Under the pieces are notes generated by a model, which did no database searches, was not told the origin of the DNA, and was given only the letters and a program-made list of their open reading frames with translations. Shown piece after piece: positions 25,678 through 34,114 of a stretch of 64,000 bases of DNA. The stretch comes from Cyanobacteria bacterium SZAS-4 (GTDB lineage: Bacteria > Cyanobacteriota > Vampirovibrionia > Obscuribacterales > Obscuribacteraceae): NCBI GenBank assembly GCA_018266255.1, contig JAFEAT010000008.1, positions 124,001 to 188,000 of the forward strand, read 5' to 3'. Position 1 is the first letter of the stretch, and each line of letters opens with the position of its first letter. The position numbers and the translations under genes are program-made.

Positions 25678-26007
25678 TTAGCTGTCAACGGACTCGGTCA
25701 GATGTTGTTTTATCCGCTCAGCCTCGTGAGAACTCAACGCGCTGTTCGTTAGTTTACCGAAAAGCCAGCCCTTTAGTTGCTGCTTTTCAGCTTCGTTTAT
25801 TGAACTTTGGCGAATTCGGTCTTTAAACCAAAACAAAAACTCCTCGACATCATTTGATTTGCGCATTATCTGTCGCTCGGTACCCGCTTCGTGCCTCTGC
25901 GTCAACCATTGCACAAATTCCTTTATTTCACCAGCGGAAAGACGAGCCTCCGCTATGTGTTCAGAGAGCCAACTATTCAGTTCCGTGTGAGCCTTTTGGT
26001 CTTCCAT
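25678..26007 (-). CDS. Small charged helical protein of unknown function
   Basis: This 109-residue protein consists almost entirely of amphipathic helices and carries an internal duplication. LSAGEIKEFVQWL, EFLFWFKDRI, INEAEKQQLKGWLFGKL and LSSHEAERIKQHL each alternate an acidic start with a W/F-rich face. It starts a two-gene minus-strand unit with the gene at 25377. The family is unknown; the repeated helix pattern suggests an interaction module. Confidence 0.5.
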   Translation of the reverse strand: MEDQKAHTELNSWLSEHIAEARLSAGEIKEFVQWLTQRHEAGTERQIMRKSNDVEEFLFWFKDRIRQSSINEAEKQQLKGWLFGKLTNSALSSHEAERIKQHLTESVDS

Positions 26008-26178
26008 TTACACTGTTCGATTGTCACTCTAAATCGCTATACCCAGAACATTAAGTGCTCCAACCCTTGCTGGGTAGAGAATTTTGAGGAATTTGTATAC
26101 GGCTGCTTGGTGCAAATGTATATATGGAATAGTATGGTTGGAAGCCGACTGAGTGTCTGATAATTTAAAAGGATTGCT

Positions 26179-26721
26179 ATGCGAATTCTTCTTCTGAGCC
26201 TGATTCTGTTTACTTCTTGGGTCGGTTTCGATTTTGGCCGTAGTTATATCTCATCAACACCTTGTCAAGCGCAATCACCATTGCTGGGCGACGAAGAGCT
26301 GATCCGCCAACTAAATCTGGCAGCAGGCGCGATGAGAACTTATCGGAAGACGCATGCGAATTTTCCTCAGCTGCAACCAGATCTCGACGATGCCTTGAAG
26401 TCGATGTTCAAGGCGGTCAGTTTTACTCCTGCAAACACCGAAATCGTTCCACAAGGGCGCGGTATTTATCGCACCTATTATCAATTCGCTATCGCAGTGG
26501 ACCCGAGCATTCGCAGTCTGCCCATCATCAACGGTCAGTACAAGCCTCCCAACACGTGGAATGCTCCTCCGCGTACAATCGTGGTTTACAGCGATGGACA
26601 GAATCAATTCGCAGCATGGGTTGCTGGTTCAGACGGGAAGCCAATCGATGATCCAACCACACACGTGCCTTTGATTATTTATGAAACTATAGATCCAGAA
26701 GCAGCTTCGAATCCACAGTAA
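26179..26721 (+). CDS. Exported protein of unknown function
   Basis: This 180-residue protein begins with a hydrophobic segment (MRILLLSLILFTSWVGFDF) that is either a signal peptide or an anchor, followed by SSTPCQAQSP. The mature part starts with a helix (EELIRQLNLAAGAMRTYRKTHANFPQ) and then appears beta-rich (YYQFAIAVDPSIRSLPIING, APPRTIVVYSDGQNQFAAW). The helix followed by strands resembles a type IV pilin-like layout, but the hydrophobic N-terminus lacks the Glu5 and prepilin cleavage site. AAAAGG lies 6 nt before the start. Confidence 0.55.
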   Translation: MRILLLSLILFTSWVGFDFGRSYISSTPCQAQSPLLGDEELIRQLNLAAGAMRTYRKTHANFPQLQPDLDDALKSMFKAVSFTPANTEIVPQGRGIYRTYYQFAIAVDPSIRSLPIINGQYKPPNTWNAPPRTIVVYSDGQNQFAAWVAGSDGKPIDDPTTHVPLIIYETIDPEAASNPQ

Positions 26722-26888
26722 AACGCATCGCATATGGTGCCGTTCAGTTTGCACTGGCGCGGTCTAAATTCAAGATGACTTTAGTCAACGCGCCTTTTTC
26801 TGCGAAGTGCAGAGATTAGCTGAATAATCTTGTTTTAACAGCTCAGTTCAGATTATCCTTCCGACTAGATCTTCGTTTGGAGTTACAC

Positions 26889-28103
26889 ATGCGCCATCTC
26901 GAGTGCTTGACTACTGTTTGTGCGCCGACAATCTTGTCAGTTTGTCTGAGCATCAGTTTGCTTGCTGTTAGCCAGACTGCAGCGCTGGCGACGGCTTCAC
27001 AGGCTGCTGCACCAAAAGGCACAGCGGTGCAAGTTGCCATCGCCCAACTCGAAGACAAGCTTTATGAGCACAAATATGCCAACGAAAGTGACGATGCACG
27101 CCTTACTCGCATCGAGAAATTTGTTTTTGGCGCTGAGCAAACAGGCACTACGGCTGAGCGCCTTCAACGGCTTCAAACTTCTTTTGCAAGTCAGGCTGAT
27201 GCGATAGATAAACCGCCTGTCGCGACACCTGTTAAATCTGCTCCGGCTGCCCCCGCTACTGATGCTGTAACTTCCTCACCTACATTCGACAGCGCCAATT
27301 ATCCGCGCGTGACCGAGTTGGAAAAGGACATGCTCAACGTTACCTATGTGCATGAACCGTTGCCGCAGCGCCTTTCTAGACTTGAGAGCAAAGCATTTGG
27401 CAAACCTTCGACTTCAAACGACATGTGCGCGCGTGTTGATGACCTGGATGAATACGCCGAGACTCACAACATTTTCAAAAATCATAAAGACCCGCTCAAC
27501 AACACTCCTGTTGCTTCAGTGAGTCGACCGGGAGTGTTCAGCAACTCCTTCTTAGGCGGGCACGGTTTTACGACTCCACCGATAGATTCACCTGACGACG
27601 ATGGCGATGATCCTCCCAGCGCGCCTAAGAATCCATTTGTCGATGGAGTGACAGGAACTGATCGAAGACTTTCTGCGATCGAAGAATTTATCTATGGACA
27701 CAACTACGCCACTAGATCTGCTCAAGATCGGCTTGAACGCTTGGAAAAACGTCTGGTGCCTTATGAGCACAATTTGGCACAGAAAGATGTCACCTTTCGC
27801 GTCAACAATCTTTGGAATATTTTGAATGTGGCCAACACTTTCAAGAATGCACCAACGGCGGCGCATCCAGCTAACGCACCGGTAGTTGCTTCGGCACCAC
27901 CTGCTGCTCCGACAAGCATTCCACGCACGATTAGCGCACCGTCTCAATCGACTTTGACGCAGGCCACAGCTGCTCACCATTCGTGGTTGCATCAGCTCGG
28001 AAAGAGTCTTGGTTCAGCCAATACAGCAAGTGGTGCCTCGAACGTGCCTGGCGTTTTTCCTCCTGATATGGGACCGAAACCTGGTCACCTCTGGATGCCG
28101 TAA
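26889..28103 (+). CDS. Exported protein with three RLxRLE repeats
   Basis: This ~404-residue protein has a signal peptide or anchor (ILSVCLSISLLAVSQTAALATA) and then three copies of a ~45-residue unit, near residues 50-95, 145-190 and 260-305. Each has an acidic/aromatic first helix with a Y/F-G-x-x-Y/F-like turn and then R-L-x-R-L/I-E: LTRIEKFVFG, LSRLESKAFG and LERLEKRLV. Pro/Ala-rich linkers separate them, with an Asp-rich patch (SPDDDGDDPPS) before copy 3. The C-terminus is low-complexity (Pro/Ala/Ser). The ATG at 26889 has TTGGAG 7 nt upstream. The family is not one I can name; it looks like a surface or periplasmic scaffold. Confidence 0.6.
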   Translation: MRHLECLTTVCAPTILSVCLSISLLAVSQTAALATASQAAAPKGTAVQVAIAQLEDKLYEHKYANESDDARLTRIEKFVFGAEQTGTTAERLQRLQTSFASQADAIDKPPVATPVKSAPAAPATDAVTSSPTFDSANYPRVTELEKDMLNVTYVHEPLPQRLSRLESKAFGKPSTSNDMCARVDDLDEYAETHNIFKNHKDPLNNTPVASVSRPGVFSNSFLGGHGFTTPPIDSPDDDGDDPPSAPKNPFVDGVTGTDRRLSAIEEFIYGHNYATRSAQDRLERLEKRLVPYEHNLAQKDVTFRVNNLWNILNVANTFKNAPTAAHPANAPVVASAPPAAPTSIPRTISAPSQSTLTQATAAHHSWLHQLGKSLGSANTASGASNVPGVFPPDMGPKPGHLWMP

Positions 28104-28235
28104 TTCCTGACATCGTGCTCGAAATACACGGTAATTGTTAGGCGCAGGTGAGAGATAGAGTCGACTAGCTTTATCACACCTAATCGCGCTCCAATACAAG
28201 TTTTCGCTCGATGTAGTAGCATGTTCAGCGTTCGT

Positions 28236-28265
28236 GAAAACGTGTGCCGGTTGCGCACGGTTTTC
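28236..28265 (+). terminator. Hairpin between two exported-protein genes, terminator-like
   Basis: GAAAACGTGTGC pairs with GCGCACGGTTTTC (one bulged G, one G:T pair) around a 5-nt loop. The T-run is inside the stem and the tail is CTGATCC, so termination may be weak. It lies 130 nt after one stop and 40 nt before the next start, so a leader-hairpin role is possible. Confidence 0.4.
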
Positions 28266-28305
28266 TGATCCAGACCAGGTTTGCGTGCATAGAGGAAGGT
28301 ATTGA

Positions 28306-29274
28306 ATGTTTGTTCAAAAAAGTCAGAGATTTGTAGTCGTTCTGCTGTCTCTTGGAATCGTGCTCGTCGGTCTTTCTCCGATGTCTTCGGCAGCAAAGAA
28401 AGAAAAACGTTCCAGTAAAAAGAGTAAGCAGTCAGATGTCGTTGTCACGACTAACGTCGATTCAAAAAGCGCAGTTGCTGCCCAAGTCACTCTTATCTCG
28501 AAATATCTCGCTCAAGGTGATGCCACCAAACTGTCTTCACTTTGGACTAGCGATGGAACTTACATCGATGAAGACGGTGTTCTGCTGAAAGGAAGAGCCG
28601 CACTAGAAAAACGTTTTTCTCTCAATTCGACTGAGACAGGACGACAACCCGTTACTTTCATTCAAGCTCCTGTGCAGATGTTAGCTGACACTGTCGCGCT
28701 GGCAGAAGGCGTCGTCAGTCGCAATGAAGGCGTCGGTTCCAAACCGCAAACTCGATATTCTATCGTCTTCGTCAAACAAGATGGAAATTGGTTGATTTCC
28801 AATGCAACTGAAACGCCACTTGTGGCTGTCGATGAGAATGTCAATCCACTCAGCGATCTGTCCTGGTTGATTGGCGAATGGGCAACCGAACGCGATGGAA
28901 AATCAGTCAAGATGAAGGCTGAATGGGCCGCCGACCAGAAGTTCATTCAGTGCAAATACGAAACGAAACTTTCTCCTACTGCACCTGTTGTCGAAAGTCG
29001 GCAAGTAATCGGATGGGATCCTCGCATCAATCAGCCAGTTTCCTGGCACTTTGACTCGAGCGGTGGCTTCGGTCACAGTGACTGGTCTAAAGAGAATAAA
29101 CAATGGGTCGTTCAAGCTGTTGGTGTAGATCGCGCTGGAAATACCACAACTGCAACTGATCTGTTGTCGGCCCTGACACCGGATAGTTTTTCATGGCAGT
29201 CAGTCAATCGTTCGGTCGATGGATTCCGATTCAACGATTCTGCACCATTGAAAGTAGTGCGCGTAGCCAAGTAA
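28306..29274 (+). CDS. Exported SnoaL/NTF2-like (DUF4440-type) protein with a C-terminal beta domain
   Basis: This 322-residue protein has an N-terminal signal peptide or anchor (FVVVLLSLGIVLVGLSPMSSAA) and a Lys/Ser-rich linker. Residues ~55-170 match the SnoaL/DUF4440 fold: AVAAQVTLISKYLAQGDATKLSSLWTSDGTYIDEDGVLLKGRAAL, then RYSIVFVKQDGNWLI. The C-terminal ~140 residues begin LSWLIGEWATERDGKSV and look like a lipocalin-type or DUF1579-like barrel (GWDPRINQPVSWHFDSSGGFG). NTF2-like proteins of this kind hold a pocket but often have no proven enzyme activity. AGGAAGG precedes the start. It is followed 32 nt later by the glycine-rich protein gene, probably the same transcript. Confidence 0.65.
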   Translation: MFVQKSQRFVVVLLSLGIVLVGLSPMSSAAKKEKRSSKKSKQSDVVVTTNVDSKSAVAAQVTLISKYLAQGDATKLSSLWTSDGTYIDEDGVLLKGRAALEKRFSLNSTETGRQPVTFIQAPVQMLADTVALAEGVVSRNEGVGSKPQTRYSIVFVKQDGNWLISNATETPLVAVDENVNPLSDLSWLIGEWATERDGKSVKMKAEWAADQKFIQCKYETKLSPTAPVVESRQVIGWDPRINQPVSWHFDSSGGFGHSDWSKENKQWVVQAVGVDRAGNTTTATDLLSALTPDSFSWQSVNRSVDGFRFNDSAPLKVVRVAK

Positions 29275-29306
29275 CACGATAGATATTCTCAGCAAAGGTT
29301 GTTGAA

Positions 29307-30878
29307 GTGAAGACCAATAAATTACAAGTCATTCTTGCGATCGTTTTGAGCACACTACTCGCGGTGCCAATCCCTGTGCTCGCCCGAGGTTTTGGCGGAG
29401 GAGGCTTCGGCGGCGGGCGTAGTTTCGGTGGAGGCGGCGGCTTCGGCGGGCACAGTTTCGGCGGCGGCGGCGGCTTCGGCGGACGTTCAGGCGGGCACGA
29501 TTTTGGTGGCGGATTTGGTGGCGCCGGCGGATTCGGTGGCGGCAAAGGGTTTGGCGGCGGCGGCGATAGAGGCTTCGGCGGCCAGGGCGGATTTGGTAAC
29601 GGCGGTGGTTTTGCTGGCAACAAAGGATTCGGCGGTGCTGGAGACAGCGGATTTGGTGGCAACAAAGGATTCGGAAACGGCGCTGGATTTGCTGGCGATA
29701 AAGGATTTGGAAACGGCTCTGGATTCGGCGGAGACAAGGGTTTCGGCAACGGCGGCACAGGATTTGGTGGTGATAAAGGCTTTGGCTCGGGCGCTGGGTT
29801 TGCCGGCGACAGAGGCTTTGGAAACCGACCAGGTTTCGACGGCTTTGGTGGCAATAAAGGTTTTGGCAACGGCGGCATTGGCAATCATCCAAACTATGGT
29901 GGCAACGGCCATCTGCCTACTGATGGTGGCTTCGGCGGTATCTCAGGAAACACCAACAGAACGCCTCACAATATGAGTCAGAGCCAACTGAATGCCCAGG
30001 GCGAAAGCATGCGTAACTCCTTTAACGGCAGTGGCAACACCGTAAATAACTTCAACCATTACGGCGGCTACGGCGGTTATGGTGGCTATCACGGATACGC
30101 CAACGGTTATGCACACGGTTACGCGAACGGCTTCTATCATGGGTCATGGGGATATCCAGGTGCCTGGGGCTGCCCCGGTTGGTCTGAAGGCGCTGCCTGG
30201 ACTTTCATGGGTGTATCTGCGCTTACGTCGTTCTTGGGAATCGGCATGATGGCAGCTGCTAGCAGTCATGGCGGGGGTGGTTCGAAAAATTCAGGCAATG
30301 TCACCAACGTCACTTACGAAGGCGACAATGTTTACATCAACGGACAGCCGAGTGGAACTGCTGCGCAATACTATGATTCGGCACAACAGTTGGCTGGACA
30401 AGCGTGTCAACAACCGGCGTACAACAACTACTCGTCCTATTACGCGAACTTGCCTAACGGCACTCAGACGAATACAGACAATGGACCTCAAGCAGATGCC
30501 AACGAGAAGTGGGAACCACTTGGTGTCTTCGCCCTTGCTGAACCGGGACAGACAGAATCGAATATGTTGTTTCAATTGGCAATCAATCAAGCTGGCATCA
30601 TTCGAGGCAACTACATGAACCAGCTGACGAACGAAAAGTCACAGATCTATGGTGCTCTCGATAAGAAGACACAGAGAATCTCCTGGACTATCGGCCAGAA
30701 CAATACCACTGTATTCGATACCAGCCTTTCAACGCTCGTAAAAGATGACAGCCAGGTGCTTGTTCATTACAGCCCTACAAACACCCAGGAGATGGCGTTG
30801 ATTCGCATGTCGCAGGGTAGTGACGGAGATTCGAAACAAGCTCCTGCCTCGGCACCTCCGACGACTTCACCGAGTTAG
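29307..30878 (+). CDS. Glycine-rich FGG-repeat surface protein
   Basis: This 523-residue protein starts at GTG with AAAGG upstream and has a signal peptide (LQVILAIVLSTLLAVPIPVLA). Residues ~27-210 are almost entirely FGG/GFG repeats with D/N/K insertions (units like GDKGFGNG), so the stretch is flexible and probably surface-exposed. A Gly/Tyr/His stretch follows, then a hydrophobic segment (AAWTFMGVSALTSFLGIGMMAAA) that is probably a membrane helix. The C-terminal ~130 residues form a compact domain with W-E-P-L-G-V-F-A-L and repeated beta-turns; similar domains occur at the ends of bacterial Gly-rich 'protocadherin-like' surface proteins. Antisense Pro-rich frames here are artefacts of the repeat. 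It ends 8 nt before the efflux pump gene and may lead that operon. Confidence 0.6.
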   Translation: MKTNKLQVILAIVLSTLLAVPIPVLARGFGGGGFGGGRSFGGGGGFGGHSFGGGGGFGGRSGGHDFGGGFGGAGGFGGGKGFGGGGDRGFGGQGGFGNGGGFAGNKGFGGAGDSGFGGNKGFGNGAGFAGDKGFGNGSGFGGDKGFGNGGTGFGGDKGFGSGAGFAGDRGFGNRPGFDGFGGNKGFGNGGIGNHPNYGGNGHLPTDGGFGGISGNTNRTPHNMSQSQLNAQGESMRNSFNGSGNTVNNFNHYGGYGGYGGYHGYANGYAHGYANGFYHGSWGYPGAWGCPGWSEGAAWTFMGVSALTSFLGIGMMAAASSHGGGGSKNSGNVTNVTYEGDNVYINGQPSGTAAQYYDSAQQLAGQACQQPAYNNYSSYYANLPNGTQTNTDNGPQADANEKWEPLGVFALAEPGQTESNMLFQLAINQAGIIRGNYMNQLTNEKSQIYGALDKKTQRISWTIGQNNTTVFDTSLSTLVKDDSQVLVHYSPTNTQEMALIRMSQGSDGDSKQAPASAPPTTSPS

Positions 30879-30886
30879 ATCGCTGC

Positions 30887-33800
30887 ATGTGGATCGTTCG
30901 GCTAGCCTTATCACAGCCACATACGTTCATTGTGATGGCCGTATCGATTTTGTTATTTGGCTTGGTGTCATTGACCCAGATGCCGGTGGATATTTTTCCG
31001 CCGATCGACATTCCGATCGTTAGTTGTGTTTGGACATACACCGGTATGTCACCAAAAAACGTCGAGAATTTGATCACCACTGTCAGTGAACGAACGCTTG
31101 CATCTACTGTAAGTGGAATTCAACACTTAGAGTCGATGTCGTTGAACGGCATGAGCGTGATCAAGATCTACCTGCACCAGGGGTCAGATATTGGACTGGC
31201 GGTGGCACAGGCGGCGTCCACGTCCTCCGCTTCTCTGCGTCAGATGCCGCCCAATATGTCACCGCCCCTGGTGGTGCAGTCGTCGGCAACCGACGTTCCC
31301 ATTTTGCAGCTCTCGGTAGCGAGTAAGGAGTTGGGCGAGGCACAACTGTTCGATCTGGCCAACCAATTTATTCGCAGTCAGTTGGCTGTAGTGCAAGGAA
31401 CGACCATTCCTTTCCCGAACGGGGGAAAGTACAGACAGGTCTCCGTCGACCTTGATGAGAAAGCTCTGTTCGGCTACGGACTGACACCTACAGATGTCGT
31501 AAACGCCGTCAATAATTCGAGCGTCATCGCCCCGAGTGGCACCGCTAAAATGGGCAAATCGGAGTTTGTCATCACTCTCAACAACAGCCCGAAAGTGATC
31601 GAACACCTCAACGACATTCCAGTGCGGCACCAAAATGGTACGACGATATTTGTCAGGGATGTAGCGTTCGTTCACGATGGATTTCAGCCTCAGCTGAACA
31701 TCGTCAATATCAACGGACACCGTGGCGTGATCATGAATATCCTGAAAAGTGGTGGCGCTTCGACCTTGTCTGTCGTAAAAAAGGTCAAGGAAGTCTTACC
31801 GCACATTCGCACAATGTTGCCCAAATCGGTGTCGCTAGAAATCCTCACAGACCAATCCAAATTCGTTCAAGAATGCGTAGACGACGTAGCATTCGAAGTA
31901 GTGAACGCAGCAGTTTTGACTGCCTTGTTTATGTTGGCAATCTTAGGTAGTTGGCGCAGTACGTTGATTGTTATTACCTCTATTCCGCTGGCAATCTTGT
32001 CAGCCATCATTTGTCTGCATATTACTGGTAACACAATCAATTCGATGACGCTGGGCGGACTTGCACTGGCGGTCGGTATGCTGGTCGACGATGCCACTGT
32101 GGAAATTGAAAACGTTCACCGTCAAATGGAGATGGGCAAACATATCGAGAAAGCAATTCTCGATGGCGCCGCTGAAGTTGCGATGCCTGCCATGGTTTCG
32201 ACAATCTCTATCTGTATTGTTTTCCTCCCGGTATTCCTCCTGTCTGAGCCGTCAAAATCTCTCTTTGTTCCGCTCGGCGAGACAGTCTGTTTCGCCATGT
32301 TGGCGTCTTATGGACTCTCTCGAACCATCGTTCCACTTATGTCCAAAGCATTGTTCGGTGCGGAAGAACACGGTGTCAAGGGAGAAGGCGAGGCGGGAGA
32401 GGCGAGCGCAGAACACAACGCTGGCGAAAAAGAGCCAAGCTTCTTTTTGAAAATTCACCTATTTATCGATCAGAACTTTAACCGGGCGCGTGATAGTTAT
32501 CACAAAGGTTTGGTCTGGTCGTTGCATCATCGCGGCATCGTGGCTGCGCTGTTTTTAGGATTTTATGCCGCCTCGGCATTTCTTCTTCCGTTTGTCGGAC
32601 GAGATTTCTTTCCTCCCATCGACGCTGGTCAAATTCGGCTGCACGTGAACGTTCCATCGGGTACGCGCGTGGAAGAAACTGCTCAAATCTTTGCGCAAAT
32701 CGAACGCAAGATCGAACAAATTGTTCCGAAAGATGAGATCAAGATTCTTACCGATAACATCGGGCTGCCAGTCAGTGGTGTCAACTTCGCCTTCTCAGAT
32801 AGCCAGACAATCAGCGAAGCTGACGGCGAGATCTTGTTGTCGTTAGAAGAGCACCACTCACATCCGACTGAGTACTACGAAGTAAAGATTCGGAACATGC
32901 TAAACAAAGATTTCCCTGAGTGTGCGCATTACTATCAACCTGCCGATATCGTTACGCAGATTTTGAATGCTGGTTTGCCTGCTCCAATTGATATCAAGAT
33001 CATTGGTCTGGATGCCAATGACAATTATCAGCTCGCTCTGGACATTAAGCGTGAAGTGAAAAAAGTTCGCGGCGCCGTAGATGTTTGCTTGCATCAGGTG
33101 ATCAACGCACCAGAATATCTGTACACGGTCGATCGCAGCTTTGCCAACGAAGTTGGGCTCAGCCAAAAAGATATTTCCAATTCAATGCTGGTCAACTTGA
33201 GTTCGAGTTTTCAGGTGATGCCGAACTTCTGGACTAATGTCGGCACTGGAGTTCAGTACAACCTGGCTGCTCAGTCGCCTCAGCGGAATATGCGCTCGCT
33301 TAATGATTTAGCCAACATGTCGGTTGGATCAGCAGCCACTCAAGATAACAAAAACCAGCCAGTACAATTGATGACTAATTTGGCAAAACCTAGCAGGCAA
33401 TACACACCATATGTGGTGAATCACCTTAACGTGCAGCCCTGCTTCGACATTTATGTCGATTGCGAACAACGAGATCTTGGTGGCGTATCCGATGACATAC
33501 AAAAGATCGTTGATGCCCATCAAAAGACTTTGCCTCGAGGAACCAGAGTTTTCGTGATGGGGCAGGTTCTTAGCATGAAGACTGCCTTTATAGGATTGCT
33601 CATAGGTCTGGTCGGTGCAGTTGTTCTGGTTTATCTGTTGCTTGTCGTTAATTTTCAGTCGTGGCTCGATCCACTAACTATTTTGATGGCTATTCCTGGT
33701 GCGCTGACAGGAATTGCCTGGAGTTTGTTTGTTACACAAACCACCTTGAGCGTGCCAGCCTTGATGGGTGCTGTCATGACGATAGGTGTTGCGTCTGCCA

Positions 33801-34114
33801 ACAGTATCTTGATGATTACTTTCTGCAACGAGCAGTTGCATGAAGGACTGACTCCTCTAGAGGCTGCATCGACTGCGGGGTTCCAACGCTTTCGTCCTGT
33901 TTGTATGACAGCAATTGCCATGGTGCTCGGCATGATTCCGATGTCGTTGGGCACTGGACAGAACGCGGCCATAGGTCGCGCTGTTATTGGTGGATTGACT
34001 GTCGCAACATTTTCCACTCTTTTGTTTGTTCCTTTGATGTACAGCGTTCTTAAGAAGCCGAAGGAACATGTACTGCCAATTTCCTCCACACCAGCAGAGA
34101 CCGTAGAATCATGA
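30887..34114 (+). CDS. RND (HAE1/AcrB-type) efflux pump
   Basis: This 1075-residue inner-membrane RND transporter drives drug, lipid or signal efflux with the proton gradient. It begins with the standard TM1 (LSQPHTFIVMAVSILLFGLVSL) and the periplasmic start QMPVDIFPPIDIP. TM4 has GGLALAVGMLVDDATVEIENVHR, with both Asp residues of the proton relay. Two porter domains are present, with about 12 helices ending at GGLTVATFSTLLFVPLMYSV. It resembles the HAE subfamilies found outside Proteobacteria more than E. coli AcrB. The stop overlaps the adaptor's start (ATGA), so the next gene is translationally coupled. It leads a four-gene operon with adaptor, outer-membrane factor and MscS channel. Confidence 0.85.
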   Translation: MWIVRLALSQPHTFIVMAVSILLFGLVSLTQMPVDIFPPIDIPIVSCVWTYTGMSPKNVENLITTVSERTLASTVSGIQHLESMSLNGMSVIKIYLHQGSDIGLAVAQAASTSSASLRQMPPNMSPPLVVQSSATDVPILQLSVASKELGEAQLFDLANQFIRSQLAVVQGTTIPFPNGGKYRQVSVDLDEKALFGYGLTPTDVVNAVNNSSVIAPSGTAKMGKSEFVITLNNSPKVIEHLNDIPVRHQNGTTIFVRDVAFVHDGFQPQLNIVNINGHRGVIMNILKSGGASTLSVVKKVKEVLPHIRTMLPKSVSLEILTDQSKFVQECVDDVAFEVVNAAVLTALFMLAILGSWRSTLIVITSIPLAILSAIICLHITGNTINSMTLGGLALAVGMLVDDATVEIENVHRQMEMGKHIEKAILDGAAEVAMPAMVSTISICIVFLPVFLLSEPSKSLFVPLGETVCFAMLASYGLSRTIVPLMSKALFGAEEHGVKGEGEAGEASAEHNAGEKEPSFFLKIHLFIDQNFNRARDSYHKGLVWSLHHRGIVAALFLGFYAASAFLLPFVGRDFFPPIDAGQIRLHVNVPSGTRVEETAQIFAQIERKIEQIVPKDEIKILTDNIGLPVSGVNFAFSDSQTISEADGEILLSLEEHHSHPTEYYEVKIRNMLNKDFPECAHYYQPADIVTQILNAGLPAPIDIKIIGLDANDNYQLALDIKREVKKVRGAVDVCLHQVINAPEYLYTVDRSFANEVGLSQKDISNSMLVNLSSSFQVMPNFWTNVGTGVQYNLAAQSPQRNMRSLNDLANMSVGSAATQDNKNQPVQLMTNLAKPSRQYTPYVVNHLNVQPCFDIYVDCEQRDLGGVSDDIQKIVDAHQKTLPRGTRVFVMGQVLSMKTAFIGLLIGLVGAVVLVYLLLVVNFQSWLDPLTILMAIPGALTGIAWSLFVTQTTLSVPALMGAVMTIGVASANSILMITFCNEQLHEGLTPLEAASTAGFQRFRPVCMTAIAMVLGMIPMSLGTGQNAAIGRAVIGGLTVATFSTLLFVPLMYSVLKKPKEHVLPISSTPAETVES

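Noticed and set aside
29231..29912. Long antisense Pro-rich and Arg/Cys-rich frames (up to 217 codons)
   Set aside because: They arise from reverse-reading the FGG-repeat gene and have only low-complexity composition.
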